Shown here: in pieces, positions 37,011 to 45,967 of the stretch | Layout: each line of letters starts with the position of its first letter | Numbering within the stretch: the first letter of the stretch is position 1 | NCBI RefSeq assembly: GCF_022024035.1 | Contig: NZ_CP091787.1 | Span: 558,001 to 622,000 of the forward strand | DNA from: Prevotella sp. E13-17 | GTDB taxonomy: Bacteria > Bacteroidota > Bacteroidia > Bacteroidales > Bacteroidaceae | Direction of reading: 5' to 3' | Length of the DNA: 64,000 nt | Translations under genes and position numbers: made by a program | The notes under the pieces: generated by a model | What the model saw: only the letters and a program-made list of their open reading frames with translations | Told to the model about the DNA's origin: nothing | Databases searched by the model: none

Positions 37011-37739
37011 TTACTCAACAATAGACATTCTCATTTCAATGTCGTCGATAGGTCTGTCGGCACGACCAGTCGCTGTGCCCTGAATCATTTCGACAACATC
37101 AAGACCTTGCTCCACTTCACCAAATACGGTATATTGACCGTCCAGATGCGGCGTGCCACCAATGGTAGAGTAGAGCTTCAGCTGCTCGTCGGTCAGACCG
37201 TCTTTGCCAACCTTGCCTTCGGCTTCTGCCACCAGCTTGTCTTGCAATTCCTGCAGACCGGCACGATTTCTGTCGCGTCGCATCTGCATGATCTCTGCGC
37301 GATGCTCAGTGGCCAGCGCATTGAAGGCATCCTGAACCTTCTGCATGCGCAGTTGCTTGGCGAACTGGCGCAGCTGTCCTTCGTTGTAAACCTGTCCCCA
37401 GACGATGTAGAACTGCGAGCCGCTGCTGCGACGTTCGGGGTTCACCTCGTCTCCCTGACGGGCAGCAGCCAGGGCGCCACGCTTATGAAACAAGCCGTCC
37501 TTGATCTCAGCTTCGAGTGTGTAGTCAGGCCCACCCACACCCAGCATCTTGCCGGCGGGGGCACCTTTTGAATCGGGATCGCCGCCCTGAATCATGAAGT
37601 CTTTAATCACACGATGGAACAGCGTGCCATCATAGTAGCCCTCTTTCACCAATTTGATGAAATTGTCTCGGTGGATAGGGGTCTCATCGTAGAGGCGAAC
37701 AATGATGTCGCCCAGCATAGTTTGAATATTTACTTTCAT
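37011..37739 (-). CDS. Cyclophilin-type peptidyl-prolyl isomerase
   Basis: 242 residues, cytoplasmic (no signal peptide). Core motifs: GDIIVRLYDETPIHRDNF, GTLFHRVIKDFMIQGGDP, ALAAARQGDEVNPER, SGSQFYIVWG, and HLDGQYTVFGEV near the end. A charged helical insert of about 70 residues (about 125-195) separates SQFYIV from the last strand; this type is common in Bacteroidales. A -7 box TAATTTTG (37791-37784, minus) lies 45 bases upstream. Confidence 0.93.
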   Translation of the reverse strand: MKVNIQTMLGDIIVRLYDETPIHRDNFIKLVKEGYYDGTLFHRVIKDFMIQGGDPDSKGAPAGKMLGVGGPDYTLEAEIKDGLFHKRGALAAARQGDEVNPERRSSGSQFYIVWGQVYNEGQLRQFAKQLRMQKVQDAFNALATEHRAEIMQMRRDRNRAGLQELQDKLVAEAEGKVGKDGLTDEQLKLYSTIGGTPHLDGQYTVFGEVEQGLDVVEMIQGTATGRADRPIDDIEMRMSIVE

Positions 37740-37783
37740 AGTTATTGCTGATACTTAGTGTTTTTTCTTGTTATTTATCGGTG

Positions 37784-37821
37784 CAAAATTACAAAAAAAA
37801 GAGAAAATATAGCTATCTTTG
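37784..37821. promoter_or_regulatory. Divergent promoters, cyclophilin and DUF3089 genes
   Basis: Minus strand: TAATTTTG (37791-37784) for the cyclophilin gene. Plus strand: TATCTTTG (37814-37821) for the DUF3089 gene. Both match TAnnTTTG; -33 elements are weak. The A-run between them (37792-37800) separates the two. Confidence 0.65.
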
Positions 37822-37845
37822 CATTCGGTTTTTAAAATACTGAAG

Positions 37846-38820
37846 ATGAAACATCTGAATCTATTAATGCTGACAGGTGTGTTGCTGATGAGCGCCATGG
37901 CAATGTATGCTCTGCTGCCATCGCATGAAAAGATAACACAGGAAGTGGCTTTCGTGCCACAGGCTCCCAACTATAACGATACGCTTATGTGGCTGACGGT
38001 CGATGATGATAAAGACGGTCGTGGCGCCGACGTCTTCTATGTCGTGTCAACATGGGAGGAAGACTGGCAAAATGAGAATGGGCAAACCGTTCATTATGCT
38101 GATGTATGGAATGAACGCCATCGCAGACACATGGCCCGGGAAATCAATAAGGTGGCCGCCTATATGTCGCCGGGTAATCGTTTTTATGCGCCATTCTATC
38201 GCCATGCCACGATAGAGTCTTTTATGTTGCAGAGTGAAGACAGCATACGGCAGCGCGTTCAACTGGCTATGGACGATGTTTGCACGGCTTTCGACCACTT
38301 TTTAGCCCAGCGCGACTCAACGCGCCCGCTGATTATCGCGGGCTTTAGTCAGGGCGGTCTGGCTGTTGTTCATCTGCTGAAACACATGACCGACGAAACT
38401 TATGGACAGTTGGCTGCTGCCTATGTCATGGGCTTCAAGGTGACGCCTGCCGACACGTTGGAGAGTCGGCACCTCAAGGCTGCGCAAGGCGAGAGTGATA
38501 CGGGCGTCACAATCTGTTATAACACGGTGAAGGATGTGAAATATATACATCCTGTCATTGCTGCTACCTGTATGAGCATTAACCCGGTAAATTGGCGCAC
38601 AGATGCCACACCAGCGATTCTGCACGACACCATCACCGTCACGTTGTCGCCCGAAAATCAGGTGTTGGTGGTCAAGGGCTATGAAGGAAAAGAATATCCT
38701 CCTTACAAGGACTTTCTGAATGTGGGTGATATTCACAGCTGTGAGCCGTGGCTCTACAGCGAATGCCTGCAGCGCAACTTCAAAGTGCGCGCCGAGGCGT
38801 GGCGTCATCGAAAAAGATGA
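37846..38820 (+). CDS. DUF3089-type alpha/beta hydrolase
   Basis: 324 residues from the ATG at 37846 (MKHLNLLMLTGVLLMSAMAM, a signal or membrane anchor). A frame from 37819 starts with TTG inside the -7 promoter box and is rejected. The nucleophile elbow GFSQGG lies near residue 170. DUF3089 proteins are lipase/esterase-like; the substrate is unknown. Other visible parts: ADVFYVVSTWEEDW and the C-terminal GDIHSCEPWLY. Confidence 0.82.
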   Translation: MKHLNLLMLTGVLLMSAMAMYALLPSHEKITQEVAFVPQAPNYNDTLMWLTVDDDKDGRGADVFYVVSTWEEDWQNENGQTVHYADVWNERHRRHMAREINKVAAYMSPGNRFYAPFYRHATIESFMLQSEDSIRQRVQLAMDDVCTAFDHFLAQRDSTRPLIIAGFSQGGLAVVHLLKHMTDETYGQLAAAYVMGFKVTPADTLESRHLKAAQGESDTGVTICYNTVKDVKYIHPVIAATCMSINPVNWRTDATPAILHDTITVTLSPENQVLVVKGYEGKEYPPYKDFLNVGDIHSCEPWLYSECLQRNFKVRAEAWRHRKR

Positions 38821-38880
38821 TTTCTGTGGTTTCTCGTTTAACTTCCCATCAAACATCCCTTTTAACTTCCTATTAAAGTC

Positions 38881-39090
38881 ATGGATTACTTACCCAAGGA
38901 CCCCGCAATACTGGTGTCGAGCGTGAATATGTTGCTTCGCGATGAAGAGTTTGATACGTTAGAGTCGTTATGCTTTAATTTCAATACCGAGCCAGAAGAC
39001 CTGAAGAACTATCTGATGGATAAAGGCTTTGTGTATAGCGAACAGCAACGACAGTTCCGACCAATTGGCTATGATGAAGTAAGACAATGA
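38881..39090 (+). CDS. DUF4250 protein
   Basis: 69 residues. The signature LPKDPAILVSSVNMLLRDEE and YSEQQRQF identify DUF4250, a small cytoplasmic family of unknown function. It has a winged-helix-like length, but no DNA-binding evidence. Its last four bases overlap the next gene (ATGA), so the pair is translationally coupled. Confidence 0.85.
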   Translation: MDYLPKDPAILVSSVNMLLRDEEFDTLESLCFNFNTEPEDLKNYLMDKGFVYSEQQRQFRPIGYDEVRQ

Positions 39091-39329
39091 CAAAAGATAG
39101 TATTGAGACAGCCTATAGCTTCCTGCACCAGAAGCAGAGAATCTATGCCCATTCTACGCTCGACTGGCAGAAAGACGACATCGAGATGGCTATTGCCGAC
39201 TATGCCGACGGGATGAATCGAGAGCTGTTTGCACTGATTAGCAATGGTAAAGAGGACTTTTTGCATGATCATACGTGTTTCCTTGATGACATTACCAAGG
39301 CTGTCGAGTTACTCGAACAGATGCTTTAA
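39087..39329 (+). CDS. Small conserved hypothetical protein
   Basis: 80 residues, predicted all-helical, acidic, no signal peptide (TAYSFLHQKQRIYAHST, WQKDDIEMAIADYADGMN). I do not recognise a named family. The start overlaps the DUF4250 stop in an ATGA, and the codon use matches its neighbour, so the gene is likely real and works with it. Confidence 0.75.
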   Translation: MTKDSIETAYSFLHQKQRIYAHSTLDWQKDDIEMAIADYADGMNRELFALISNGKEDFLHDHTCFLDDITKAVELLEQML

Positions 39330-39784
39330 CCGAGTGAGATGCTATGAACGGCATGGCACTTTACTCCCTCATCCTGACTTTTCTTGTGTCTAAAAGGATG
39401 CATTTTAGAGTTTAGAACAGGCTGTTTTAAAGTCTGAAAATGGCATTTCTAAAGTCTAAGACCGCAACAATTACTTTGGATCCAGGGGCTAGAATGACCA
39501 CCTTTAGGGGCTGGATCGACCGCTTTCAGGGGGTAGGAATGGCGCGTCCAGCCCCTGGAAACGTGTCATCCAGGGGCTGGACAAAGATTAAAACGGCCCG
39601 TATTGCGTGACAAAAGCGGAACTATTGGCAATGAAAAGTGCCACTATCAGCACAAAAGAGTTACACTTTCAACAAAGAAGAGAGCCACTGTCCTGTCCGA
39701 ATAGCGACAGAAAGAACTGGCTCAGTAGAAATTTAGTGGGGGAGTAAGCATAAACCAGAACCCTCGGGTGAGAGTTTCAAGTGT
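39330..39784. other. Gene-free repeat zone before tRNA-Lys
   Basis: It contains array copy 3 (39384-39677). Beyond it (39678-39784) lies a GGCTCAGTAGAAATTTAG motif resembling the flank motif of copies 1 and 2. No gene or promoter was seen on either strand. Confidence 0.8.
39384..39677 (+). repeat. 22-bp phased tri-block repeat element, copy 3
   Basis: Same order as copy 1 but with diverged variable bases. Block A: GTCT-type cores at 39388, 39410, 39432, 39454. Block B: palindrome centres at 39487, 39509, 39531, 39553, 39575, the fourth unit being in opposite orientation. Block C: AAAA starts at 39590, 39612, 39634 and a degenerate one near 39654-39656. The distances from last A core to first B centre (34) and last B centre to first C (15) equal those in copy 1. 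Confidence 0.92.
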
Positions 39785-39822
39785 GAGAAAACAAGAAAAG
39801 AGGTCATCACGACCTCTTTTCT
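39785..39822 (-). terminator. Terminator after tRNA-Lys
   Basis: Perfect 12-bp stem (AGAAAAGAGGTC at 39794-39805, GACCTCTTTTCT at 39811-39822) with a 5-base loop, then TTGTTTTC on the minus strand. The hairpin base is only one base from the tRNA 3' end. Confidence 0.88.
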
Positions 39823-39823
39823 G

Positions 39824-39896
39824 TGATCCGCTTGGGGCTCGAACCCAAGACCCCAACATTAAAAGTGTTGTGCTCTACCAACTGAGCTAGCGGATC
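39824..39896 (-). tRNA. tRNA-Lys (anticodon TTT)
   Basis: The minus strand folds as acceptor GATCCGC/GCGGATC, D-arm GCTC/GAGC, anticodon stem CAACA/TGTTG with loop CTTTTAA (anticodon TTT), T-arm TTGGG/CCCAA with TTCGAGC. Discriminator A; no encoded CCA. Confidence 0.96.
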
Positions 39897-39930
39897 AATT
39901 TCAACCTTTATGCTTTTAGCAAAGCGGGTG

Positions 39931-39962
39931 CAAAGGTACGAACTTTTTTTGAACCCGCCAAA
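39931..39962 (-). promoter_or_regulatory. tRNA-Lys promoter
   Basis: On the minus strand, TTTG (39962-39959), 20 bp, TACCTTTG (39938-39931), ending 34 bp before the tRNA. The -33 element abuts the tdk stop codon. Confidence 0.88.
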
Positions 39963-39963
39963 T

Positions 39964-40572
39964 TTATTTCAATGTTTTTTCGTTTTTAGCCTTTTCTTCT
40001 TCTATCGCATGTTGATAACATGTGCGACAAAGAGGTTCGTATTCTTGTGTTTCGCCCAGCAGCACGCGCTTGTCATTCTGTACCTTTCGGTGGCTGACAT
40101 AGGCCAGTGAACCACATTTTACGCAGATGGCATGCACCTTCGTGACGTCGTCGGCAATGGCACAAAGGGCAGGCATGGGGCCAAAGGGAATGCCTCGGAA
40201 GTCCATGTCGAGTCCCGCCACGATGACGCGGATGCCTCGGTTTGCCAACTCGTTGCACACGTTGACGATGCCATCGTCGAAGAACTGAGCCTCGTCAATG
40301 CCCACCACATCTATGTCGCTGGTCAGCAAGAGGATGCTGGCCGACGACTCAATAGGGGTTGACTGGATATGCTTTTGGTCGTGGCTCACCACGTCTTCCT
40401 CGGAATAGCGCACGTCGATAGCCGGTTTGAATATCTCCACGCGCTGCTTCGCAAACTGGGCGCGGCGCATGCGTCGAATCAGTTCTTCGGTTTTACCCGA
40501 GAACATCGAGCCACAAACCACTTCGATTCTGCCTGGACGATGGTTCTCGCCTGTCGATGGATATGTAATCAT
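39964..40572 (-). CDS. tdk: Thymidine kinase
   Basis: 202 residues; phosphorylates thymidine in the salvage pathway. Type II enzyme: P-loop [11 protein letters not shown] (about 21-31), DEAQFF (metal/catalytic), lasso-domain zinc cysteines (CVKCG and CRTC). The -7 box TATCTTTG (40584-40577) ends 4 bases before the ATG, so the mRNA should start at or next to the start codon. Confidence 0.95.
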   Translation of the reverse strand: MITYPSTGENHRPGRIEVVCGSMFSGKTEELIRRMRRAQFAKQRVEIFKPAIDVRYSEEDVVSHDQKHIQSTPIESSASILLLTSDIDVVGIDEAQFFDDGIVNVCNELANRGIRVIVAGLDMDFRGIPFGPMPALCAIADDVTKVHAICVKCGSLAYVSHRKVQNDKRVLLGETQEYEPLCRTCYQHAIEEEKAKNEKTLK

Positions 40573-40576
40573 GGTG

Positions 40577-40584
40577 CAAAGATA
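40577..40584 (-). promoter_or_regulatory. tdk promoter -7 box, leaderless type
   Basis: TATCTTTG on the minus strand, 4 bases before the tdk ATG (40572). No clear -33 element. Confidence 0.65.
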
Positions 40585-40693
40585 GCAAAAAGTTTATACT
40601 TTGAAGTCCGTTGTTCAGAGTTTTTTTTAGTAAAATGTTGTTAATTTGCGCCAATTATGAATTGCGAACTGTGAACAATGAACTAAAAATCAT

Positions 40694-40701
40694 TACCTTT
40701 G
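40694..40701 (+). promoter_or_regulatory. rsmI promoter -7 box, very short leader
   Basis: TACCTTTG, 8 bases before the ATG at 40710. A longer in-frame start at 40611 would precede this box and is not used. Confidence 0.65.
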
Positions 40702-40709
40702 CATCCGAT

Positions 40710-41381
40710 ATGGGAACATTATATATCGTACCCACACCAGTGGGCAATATGGAGGATATGACGCTGCGCGCCATACGTATCCTGAAGGAAGTTGATTTGA
40801 TTTTGGCTGAAGATACCCGTACGTCGGGCATCTTGTTGAAGCATTTCAACATCAAGAATCAACTGCTTTCCCATCATAAATTCAACGAACATGGCACGAG
40901 TGCCTCGGTTGTTCAGCGGTTGCTGGCTGGACAGAATGTGGCACTTATTAGCGATGCCGGTACGCCAGGCATCAGCGATCCTGGTTTTTTTCTGGCTCGC
41001 GAGGCCGTGAGGGCTGGGGTAGAGGTGCAGTGTCTGCCTGGAGCAACGGCTTTTGTGCCAGCGCTGGTGAGCAGCGGTCTGCCATGCGACCGATTCGCCT
41101 TTGAAGGTTTCCTGCCTCAGAAGAAGGGGCGCCAGACCAAGTTGCAGTCGCTGGTTGAAGAGGAGCGTACCATGATATTCTATGAGTCGCCCTATAGATT
41201 GCTGAAAACGCTGCAACAGTTTGCTGAATTTTTCGGCGCCGACCGTCAGGTGAGCGTTTGTCGCGAGATCTCGAAAATACATGAAGAGAGCGTGCGTGGC
41301 AGTCTTGAGGAGGTCATTGCTCACTTCACAACGACCGAGCCCCGTGGCGAGATTGTGATTGTGCTGGCAGGCAAGAATTGA
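40710..41381 (+). CDS. rsmI: 16S rRNA 2'-O-methyltransferase RsmI (C1402)
   Basis: 223 residues from the ATG at 40710 (MGTLYIVPTPVGNMEDMTLR). The upstream extension to 40611 is rejected because the promoter box lies inside it. Tetrapyrrole-methylase fold: LAEDTRTSGILL, SDAGTPGISDPG and LPGATAFVPAL, FEGFLPQKKGRQ. RsmI methylates the ribose of C1402 in the ribosomal P site together with RsmH. Confidence 0.95.
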   Translation: MGTLYIVPTPVGNMEDMTLRAIRILKEVDLILAEDTRTSGILLKHFNIKNQLLSHHKFNEHGTSASVVQRLLAGQNVALISDAGTPGISDPGFFLAREAVRAGVEVQCLPGATAFVPALVSSGLPCDRFAFEGFLPQKKGRQTKLQSLVEEERTMIFYESPYRLLKTLQQFAEFFGADRQVSVCREISKIHEESVRGSLEEVIAHFTTTEPRGEIVIVLAGKN

Positions 41382-41429
41382 ATGAGAGTAAGAAGATCAT
41401 TACAGAATAAGAATTAAATATTAAGGTAT

Positions 41430-42281
41430 ATGAAAAAGATTTTGGTATGGTGCGTTTGCATGTTGGCTGTTGTCTCATGTAAGAATGATGCTAAGGATGC
41501 CAATGACTTGGCTCTGAATCATACTATTGATTCGTTGAACAGAGTGAATTATCAGAAAGACAGCGAGATCAACGATATGCTGGAAACCCTGAATGTGATA
41601 CAGGAGGGCTTTAAGGCTATTAACGAAGCAGAGGGTCGTGTCACTGTAGAGCGTACTGGTGAGGGCGCCACCAATGAGACGAAGATTCGCGAGAATGTGC
41701 AGTTCATCCAGTCGAAACTTGCTGAGAACCGGGAGCTGATCAACAAGCTGCGTGTTCGTCTGCGTGAAGGCAGCATTGCCAGCGAGCAACTGAAAAAGAC
41801 GGTGGAGAGCCTCTCTGAGCAGCTGCAGGCTAAGACGGTAGAAATAGAACAACTCCGTAAGGAATTGGCTGAGAAGGATATCCACATTGCAGAGCTCGAT
41901 GAAAAGGTCAGCAACCTGGCTGATGATGTGAGCAACCTGGCTGAGGAAAACAAGCATAAGCAGGAGACTATTAAAACCCAGGACAAGGAGTTGAACACGG
42001 CTTGGTTCGTGTTTGGCACCAAGAAGGAACTGAAAGAGCAGAACATCCTGAAGAAAGGTGAGGTGCTTCAAGGCAATTTCAACAAGAACTACTTCACGAA
42101 GATTGATATCCGTGTGGATAAAGAAATCAAGTTGATGTCTCGCGATGCCAAGTTGCTCACCAATCATCCTGCCGGAACCTACAACCTGTTGCGCGATGCC
42201 AACAAACAGTATGTGTTGCGTATCACAGACCCGCAGCGCTTCTGGAGCACAAGCAAGTATCTGGTTGTTCAGGTGAAATAA
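41430..42281 (+). CDS. Coiled-coil lipoprotein of unknown function
   Basis: 283 residues; lipoprotein signal with C17 (AVVSCKND). A long coiled coil (about 35-195, e.g. LRKELAEKDIHIAELDEKVS repeated as LADDVSNLAEEN) precedes a small beta-rich C-terminal domain (FVFGTKKELKEQNILKKGEV, RFWSTSKYLVVQ). I know no function; similar proteins occur in Bacteroidales. It is 48 bp after rsmI and could be cotranscribed. Confidence 0.78.
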   Translation: MKKILVWCVCMLAVVSCKNDAKDANDLALNHTIDSLNRVNYQKDSEINDMLETLNVIQEGFKAINEAEGRVTVERTGEGATNETKIRENVQFIQSKLAENRELINKLRVRLREGSIASEQLKKTVESLSEQLQAKTVEIEQLRKELAEKDIHIAELDEKVSNLADDVSNLAEENKHKQETIKTQDKELNTAWFVFGTKKELKEQNILKKGEVLQGNFNKNYFTKIDIRVDKEIKLMSRDAKLLTNHPAGTYNLLRDANKQYVLRITDPQRFWSTSKYLVVQVK

Positions 42282-42316
42282 TCCCATACGGCAGTCGTCG
42301 GGCTGTCGGCTCTTGT

Positions 42317-42404
42317 GAAAGTGGCACTCTTTCGATGGATGGGTGCCACTTTCTTTGTCCTAAAGCACTGCTTTCGCAGGACTAAAGTGCCCTTTTTGCG
42401 TGTG
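42317..42404 (+). repeat. Fourth 22-bp phased array, different core
   Basis: Four 22-bp units start at 42317, 42339, 42361 and 42383; the common pattern is TAAAGTGCC-CTTTTTGCG with variable ends, e.g. TAAAGCACTGCTTTCGCAGG in unit 3. Units 1 and 2 also form an inverted pair. The core resembles one block-C unit of copy 3 (AAAAGTGCCACTATC). Confidence 0.75.
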
Positions 42405-42519
42405 GAATAATAAGTAACAATTGATGTGTGAAAATGCTGATAATTACAACATTTAGAAGCTCTTTTTCGTGAAAGAATGAAAGAATATGCGATAAAAATG
42501 TGAATTTTTGATTGTTTTC

Positions 42520-42550
42520 TTGTATTATTAAAAAGTTATAATTATCTTTG
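42520..42550 (+). promoter_or_regulatory. Promoter of the second SusCD operon
   Basis: TTG (42520-42522), 20 bp, TATCTTTG (42543-42550). The leader is about 46 bases to the ATG at 42603. Confidence 0.78.
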
Positions 42551-42602
42551 CAGGCTGTTAATTTGAAAAAACAAAGAAAAAATAGGTTTATTAATTATTT
42601 AT

Positions 42603-45600
42603 ATGGAGAAAAGATTTGTGATGCTTTTGGTTAGCTTGTTCCTGTCGATAGGAATGGGTTGGGCACAAAGCAAGATTACTGGAACTGTTTATGAAGACAC
42701 AGGTGATCCTTGTATCGGTGCAACGGTGATGATACAGGGCACAAACAAAGGAACAAAAACGGATATCGATGGTCAATTCTCGTTGACTGTTCCCGATGGC
42801 AAGAAACTCGTTATCAGCTATATCGGTATGGTTACGAAGACGGTAACGCCGAAAAACGGTATGAAGGTGACGCTGCAGGCCGATGCACACATGGTGCAGG
42901 AGGTCGTGGTGACGGGCGTTCAGAAGATGGATAAGCGTCTGTTTACTGGCGCTACCACCAAGATTGATGCCGAAAAGACAAAACTTGACGGTGTGGCCGA
43001 CGTGACTCGTGCACTGGAAGGTCGTGCTGCCGGTGTCAGCGTGCAGAACGTGTCGAGCACGTTTGGTACTGCACCCAAGATTAAAGTGCGTGGTGCTACC
43101 TCTATCTACGGTTCTTCTTCGCCCCTTTGGGTGGTCGATGGCGTTATCATGGAGGATGCTGTCAACGTGAGCAGCGACGACCTGTCAAGTGGCGATGCGC
43201 AGACCCTGATTGCCAATGCCATTGCCGGCTTGAACGCAGACGATATCGAGTCGTTCCAGGTCCTCAAGGATGGCTCTGCCACTTCTATCTATGGCGCTCG
43301 CGCCATGGCCGGTGTGGTAGTTATCACCACCAAGAAAGGTCGTGTGGGACACAGCGCAATCAACTATACCGGTGAGTTTACCTACCGCATGAAGCCCAGC
43401 TACAGCGAGTATAACATCTCAAACTCTCAGGAGCAGATGGGTATCTATAAAGAGATGGCAGCCAAAGGCTGGCTGGAATTCTCGGCCTTGGCCAACGGTG
43501 CTTCAAGTGGCTTGTATGGCAAGATGTATAACCTCATTCAGCAGTATAACGAGAGCAACGGCGCTTTCGGACTGCCCTACACTCAGGCAGCCATGAATGC
43601 CTATCTGCAGCAAGCCGAGTTCCGCAACACCAACTGGTTTGACCTGTTGTTCAATGACAACGTGATGCAGACCCACTCTGTCAGCATTTCCAGTGGTACG
43701 GAGAAGGCAAATCTCTATGCTTCGCTGTCGGCCATGCTTGACCCGGGATGGACCAAGGCCAGCGAGGTGAAGCGTTATACGGCCAACGTGAATGCCTCTT
43801 TCAACCTGTCGAAGCAGCTGACGCTGACCTTGCGTACCAATGCCAGCCATCGTTCGCAGACGGCACCGGGTACGCTGAACCAGAATACCGACGTGGTGAG
43901 TGGTGCTGTGAGTCGTGATTTCGACATCAACCCCTTTAGTTTTGCGCTCAACACCGCCCGTACGCTGGATCCCAATCAGACGTATAAGCGTAACTTTGCC
44001 GACTTCAACATCTTCCACGAGTTGAACAACAACTATATCGACATCGACGTGATGGATGTGAAGTTCCAGGGCGAAGTTTCTTATAAGCCCATTCTTGGCC
44101 TTGAGGTCAACTTGCTGGGTTCTTATCGCGTGAACCGTTCAAGCCGCGATCATAATGTGCTGAACACCTCAAACCAGGCCGAGGCCTATCGTGCCGGTGT
44201 GGACGATCCAAACGTGATGTACAGCAATACCTATCTGTACACCGATCCCGACAAACCCAACTCACTGCCTATCAGTGTGATGCCTAAGGGCGGTATCTGG
44301 ATTGAGAACCAGAACCGCGTGAAGCAGTACGACTTCCGTGGTACTATTAATTATAATAAGGTGTGGGACGATATCCATATTTTCAACGCCTTGGTGGGTA
44401 TGGAAGCCAACCGTGCCGACTATGATGCCTCTGAGAATCAGATCTACGGCATGGACTATGAACATGCACGCTTGGTGAAGGTTACTCCCGAATTTTTTAA
44501 GCAGGCAAAGGAAGAAGGTACAACGTTGTACCAGCGTTCCAGCTCATGGAATCGTCGATTGGCTTACATGGCCAACCTGAACTATTCTTATAAAGGTCGC
44601 TATCAGTTGAACCTGACCGGTCGTTATGATGGTACCAACCAGTTGGGTAAGGCCCGCAGCTCTCGCTGGTTGCCCACTTGGAACGTGTCGTCCTCTTGGA
44701 ATGCCCATGAGGAGTCGTTCTTCAAAGACTGGATGGAGAAGACCAACGGTGCTGTCAGTCATGCCACCCTGCGTCTGAGCTACTCGCTGACTGGTGAGCA
44801 GACCACTGCTTCGAATGCATACCCCATCTACTATCCCACCATCATCTGGCGTCCTCAGAGCGACCAGCAGGAGACAGGTTTGGTGCTCTATCAGTTGGGC
44901 AACTCTGATCTGACTTTCGAAAAGAAGTACGAGTTCAACCTGGGTGTTGACCTGGGCTTCCTGAACAACCGCATCAACTTTGTCAGCGACATCTACTGGC
45001 GTGACAATAAATCGCTGATGGGCTATATGAATACCAATGGTTACGGTGGCGAACTGCGTAAGTTTGCCAACGTCGCAGCCATGAAGTCGCACGGTATTGA
45101 GTTTACCATCTCTTCACAGAACATCCGTACGAAGGATTGGAACTGGAATACCGACTTCACCTTCTCTTACAACAAGACTGAGATTACCCACCTGTTGTCC
45201 ACCAGTCGTGTGATTGACCTGGTGACTGTTGGCGGTGCCTCACGTTTGGGCTACGACCACCGTTCGCTGTTCTCTATTCCTTTTGTTGGCCTGAACGACG
45301 AGGGTATTCCCCAGATCATCAACGAAAAGAACGAGGTGGCAACGTCAGACATCAACTTCCAGGAGCATGTCAATCTGGACTTCCTGAAGTATGAAGGTCC
45401 TACAGAACCAGCTTATACCGGTGGTTTAAACAATATGGTGTCATGGAAGAACTGGCGTCTGAACATGTTCTTCACCTATTCGTTCGGCAATAAGATTCGT
45501 CTTGACCCAGTCTTCTCTTCTGTCTATAGCGATCAGAGCGCAATGCCTAAGGAGTTCAAAAACCGTTGGGTCATCCCCGGCGATGAGAAGCACACCAACA

Positions 45601-45923
45601 TTCCCGCTATCGCATCAGTTGCCCAATACTATAGCGACCGATATCTGAGCTATGCTTACAATGCATACAACTATTCTACTGCACGTGTGGCCGACGGTGG
45701 CTTTATCCGTCTGAAGAACATCTCTCTGTCATACGATTTCGATCCACAGCTGATTTCAAAGATCGGACTCAGCACCGCTTCGCTGAAGCTCGATGCTACC
45801 AACGTCTGGCTGCTCTATTCAGACTCCAAACTGAATGGCCAGGATCCTGAGTTTATCAACTCGGGTGGTGTGGCACAGCCTCTGTCAAAGCAGTTCACCT
45901 TGACGCTGCGTCTGGGTATCTAA
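42603..45923 (+). CDS. SusC/RagA-type TonB-dependent receptor (second locus)
   Basis: 1106 residues. Signal peptide to about residue 21 (GWAQ), carboxypeptidase-regulatory-like domain (KITGTVYEDTGDPCIGATV, TDIDGQFSLTV), TonB-box region (VQEVVVTGVQKMDKR), plug with SIYGARAMAGVVVITTKKG and a barrel ending FTLTLRLGI. The operon holds no glycoside hydrolase; it holds an HExxH lipoprotein and a DUF4302 lipoprotein, so the cargo may be peptide rather than glycan, as for RagAB. It differs strongly in sequence from the first SusC. Confidence 0.95.
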   Translation: MEKRFVMLLVSLFLSIGMGWAQSKITGTVYEDTGDPCIGATVMIQGTNKGTKTDIDGQFSLTVPDGKKLVISYIGMVTKTVTPKNGMKVTLQADAHMVQEVVVTGVQKMDKRLFTGATTKIDAEKTKLDGVADVTRALEGRAAGVSVQNVSSTFGTAPKIKVRGATSIYGSSSPLWVVDGVIMEDAVNVSSDDLSSGDAQTLIANAIAGLNADDIESFQVLKDGSATSIYGARAMAGVVVITTKKGRVGHSAINYTGEFTYRMKPSYSEYNISNSQEQMGIYKEMAAKGWLEFSALANGASSGLYGKMYNLIQQYNESNGAFGLPYTQAAMNAYLQQAEFRNTNWFDLLFNDNVMQTHSVSISSGTEKANLYASLSAMLDPGWTKASEVKRYTANVNASFNLSKQLTLTLRTNASHRSQTAPGTLNQNTDVVSGAVSRDFDINPFSFALNTARTLDPNQTYKRNFADFNIFHELNNNYIDIDVMDVKFQGEVSYKPILGLEVNLLGSYRVNRSSRDHNVLNTSNQAEAYRAGVDDPNVMYSNTYLYTDPDKPNSLPISVMPKGGIWIENQNRVKQYDFRGTINYNKVWDDIHIFNALVGMEANRADYDASENQIYGMDYEHARLVKVTPEFFKQAKEEGTTLYQRSSSWNRRLAYMANLNYSYKGRYQLNLTGRYDGTNQLGKARSSRWLPTWNVSSSWNAHEESFFKDWMEKTNGAVSHATLRLSYSLTGEQTTASNAYPIYYPTIIWRPQSDQQETGLVLYQLGNSDLTFEKKYEFNLGVDLGFLNNRINFVSDIYWRDNKSLMGYMNTNGYGGELRKFANVAAMKSHGIEFTISSQNIRTKDWNWNTDFTFSYNKTEITHLLSTSRVIDLVTVGGASRLGYDHRSLFSIPFVGLNDEGIPQIINEKNEVATSDINFQEHVNLDFLKYEGPTEPAYTGGLNNMVSWKNWRLNMFFTYSFGNKIRLDPVFSSVYSDQSAMPKEFKNRWVIPGDEKHTNIPAIASVAQYYSDRYLSYAYNAYNYSTARVADGGFIRLKNISLSYDFDPQLISKIGLSTASLKLDATNVWLLYSDSKLNGQDPEFINSGGVAQPLSKQFTLTLRLGI

Positions 45924-45967
45924 GTAGGATGTATTTAACGAATAAATTGAACGATAAACGATAAAAG

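Larger units (their letters stand above)
42282..42602. other. Intergenic region with 22-bp array and susC promoter
   Basis: It contains the fourth 22-bp array (42317-42404) and the second susC promoter (42520-42550). An AAAGTGGCAC/GTGCCACTTT inverted repeat (42318-42352) may act as terminator for the upstream gene. The stretch 42405-42519 is AT-rich without recognised features. Confidence 0.75.

Noticed and set aside
37819..37845. N-terminal extension of the DUF3089 protein
   Set aside because: The TTG start lies inside the TATCTTTG promoter box; the ATG at 37846 gives a proper signal sequence.
40611..40709. N-terminal extension of RsmI
   Set aside because: The family begins at MGTLYIVPTP, and a promoter box lies within the extension.
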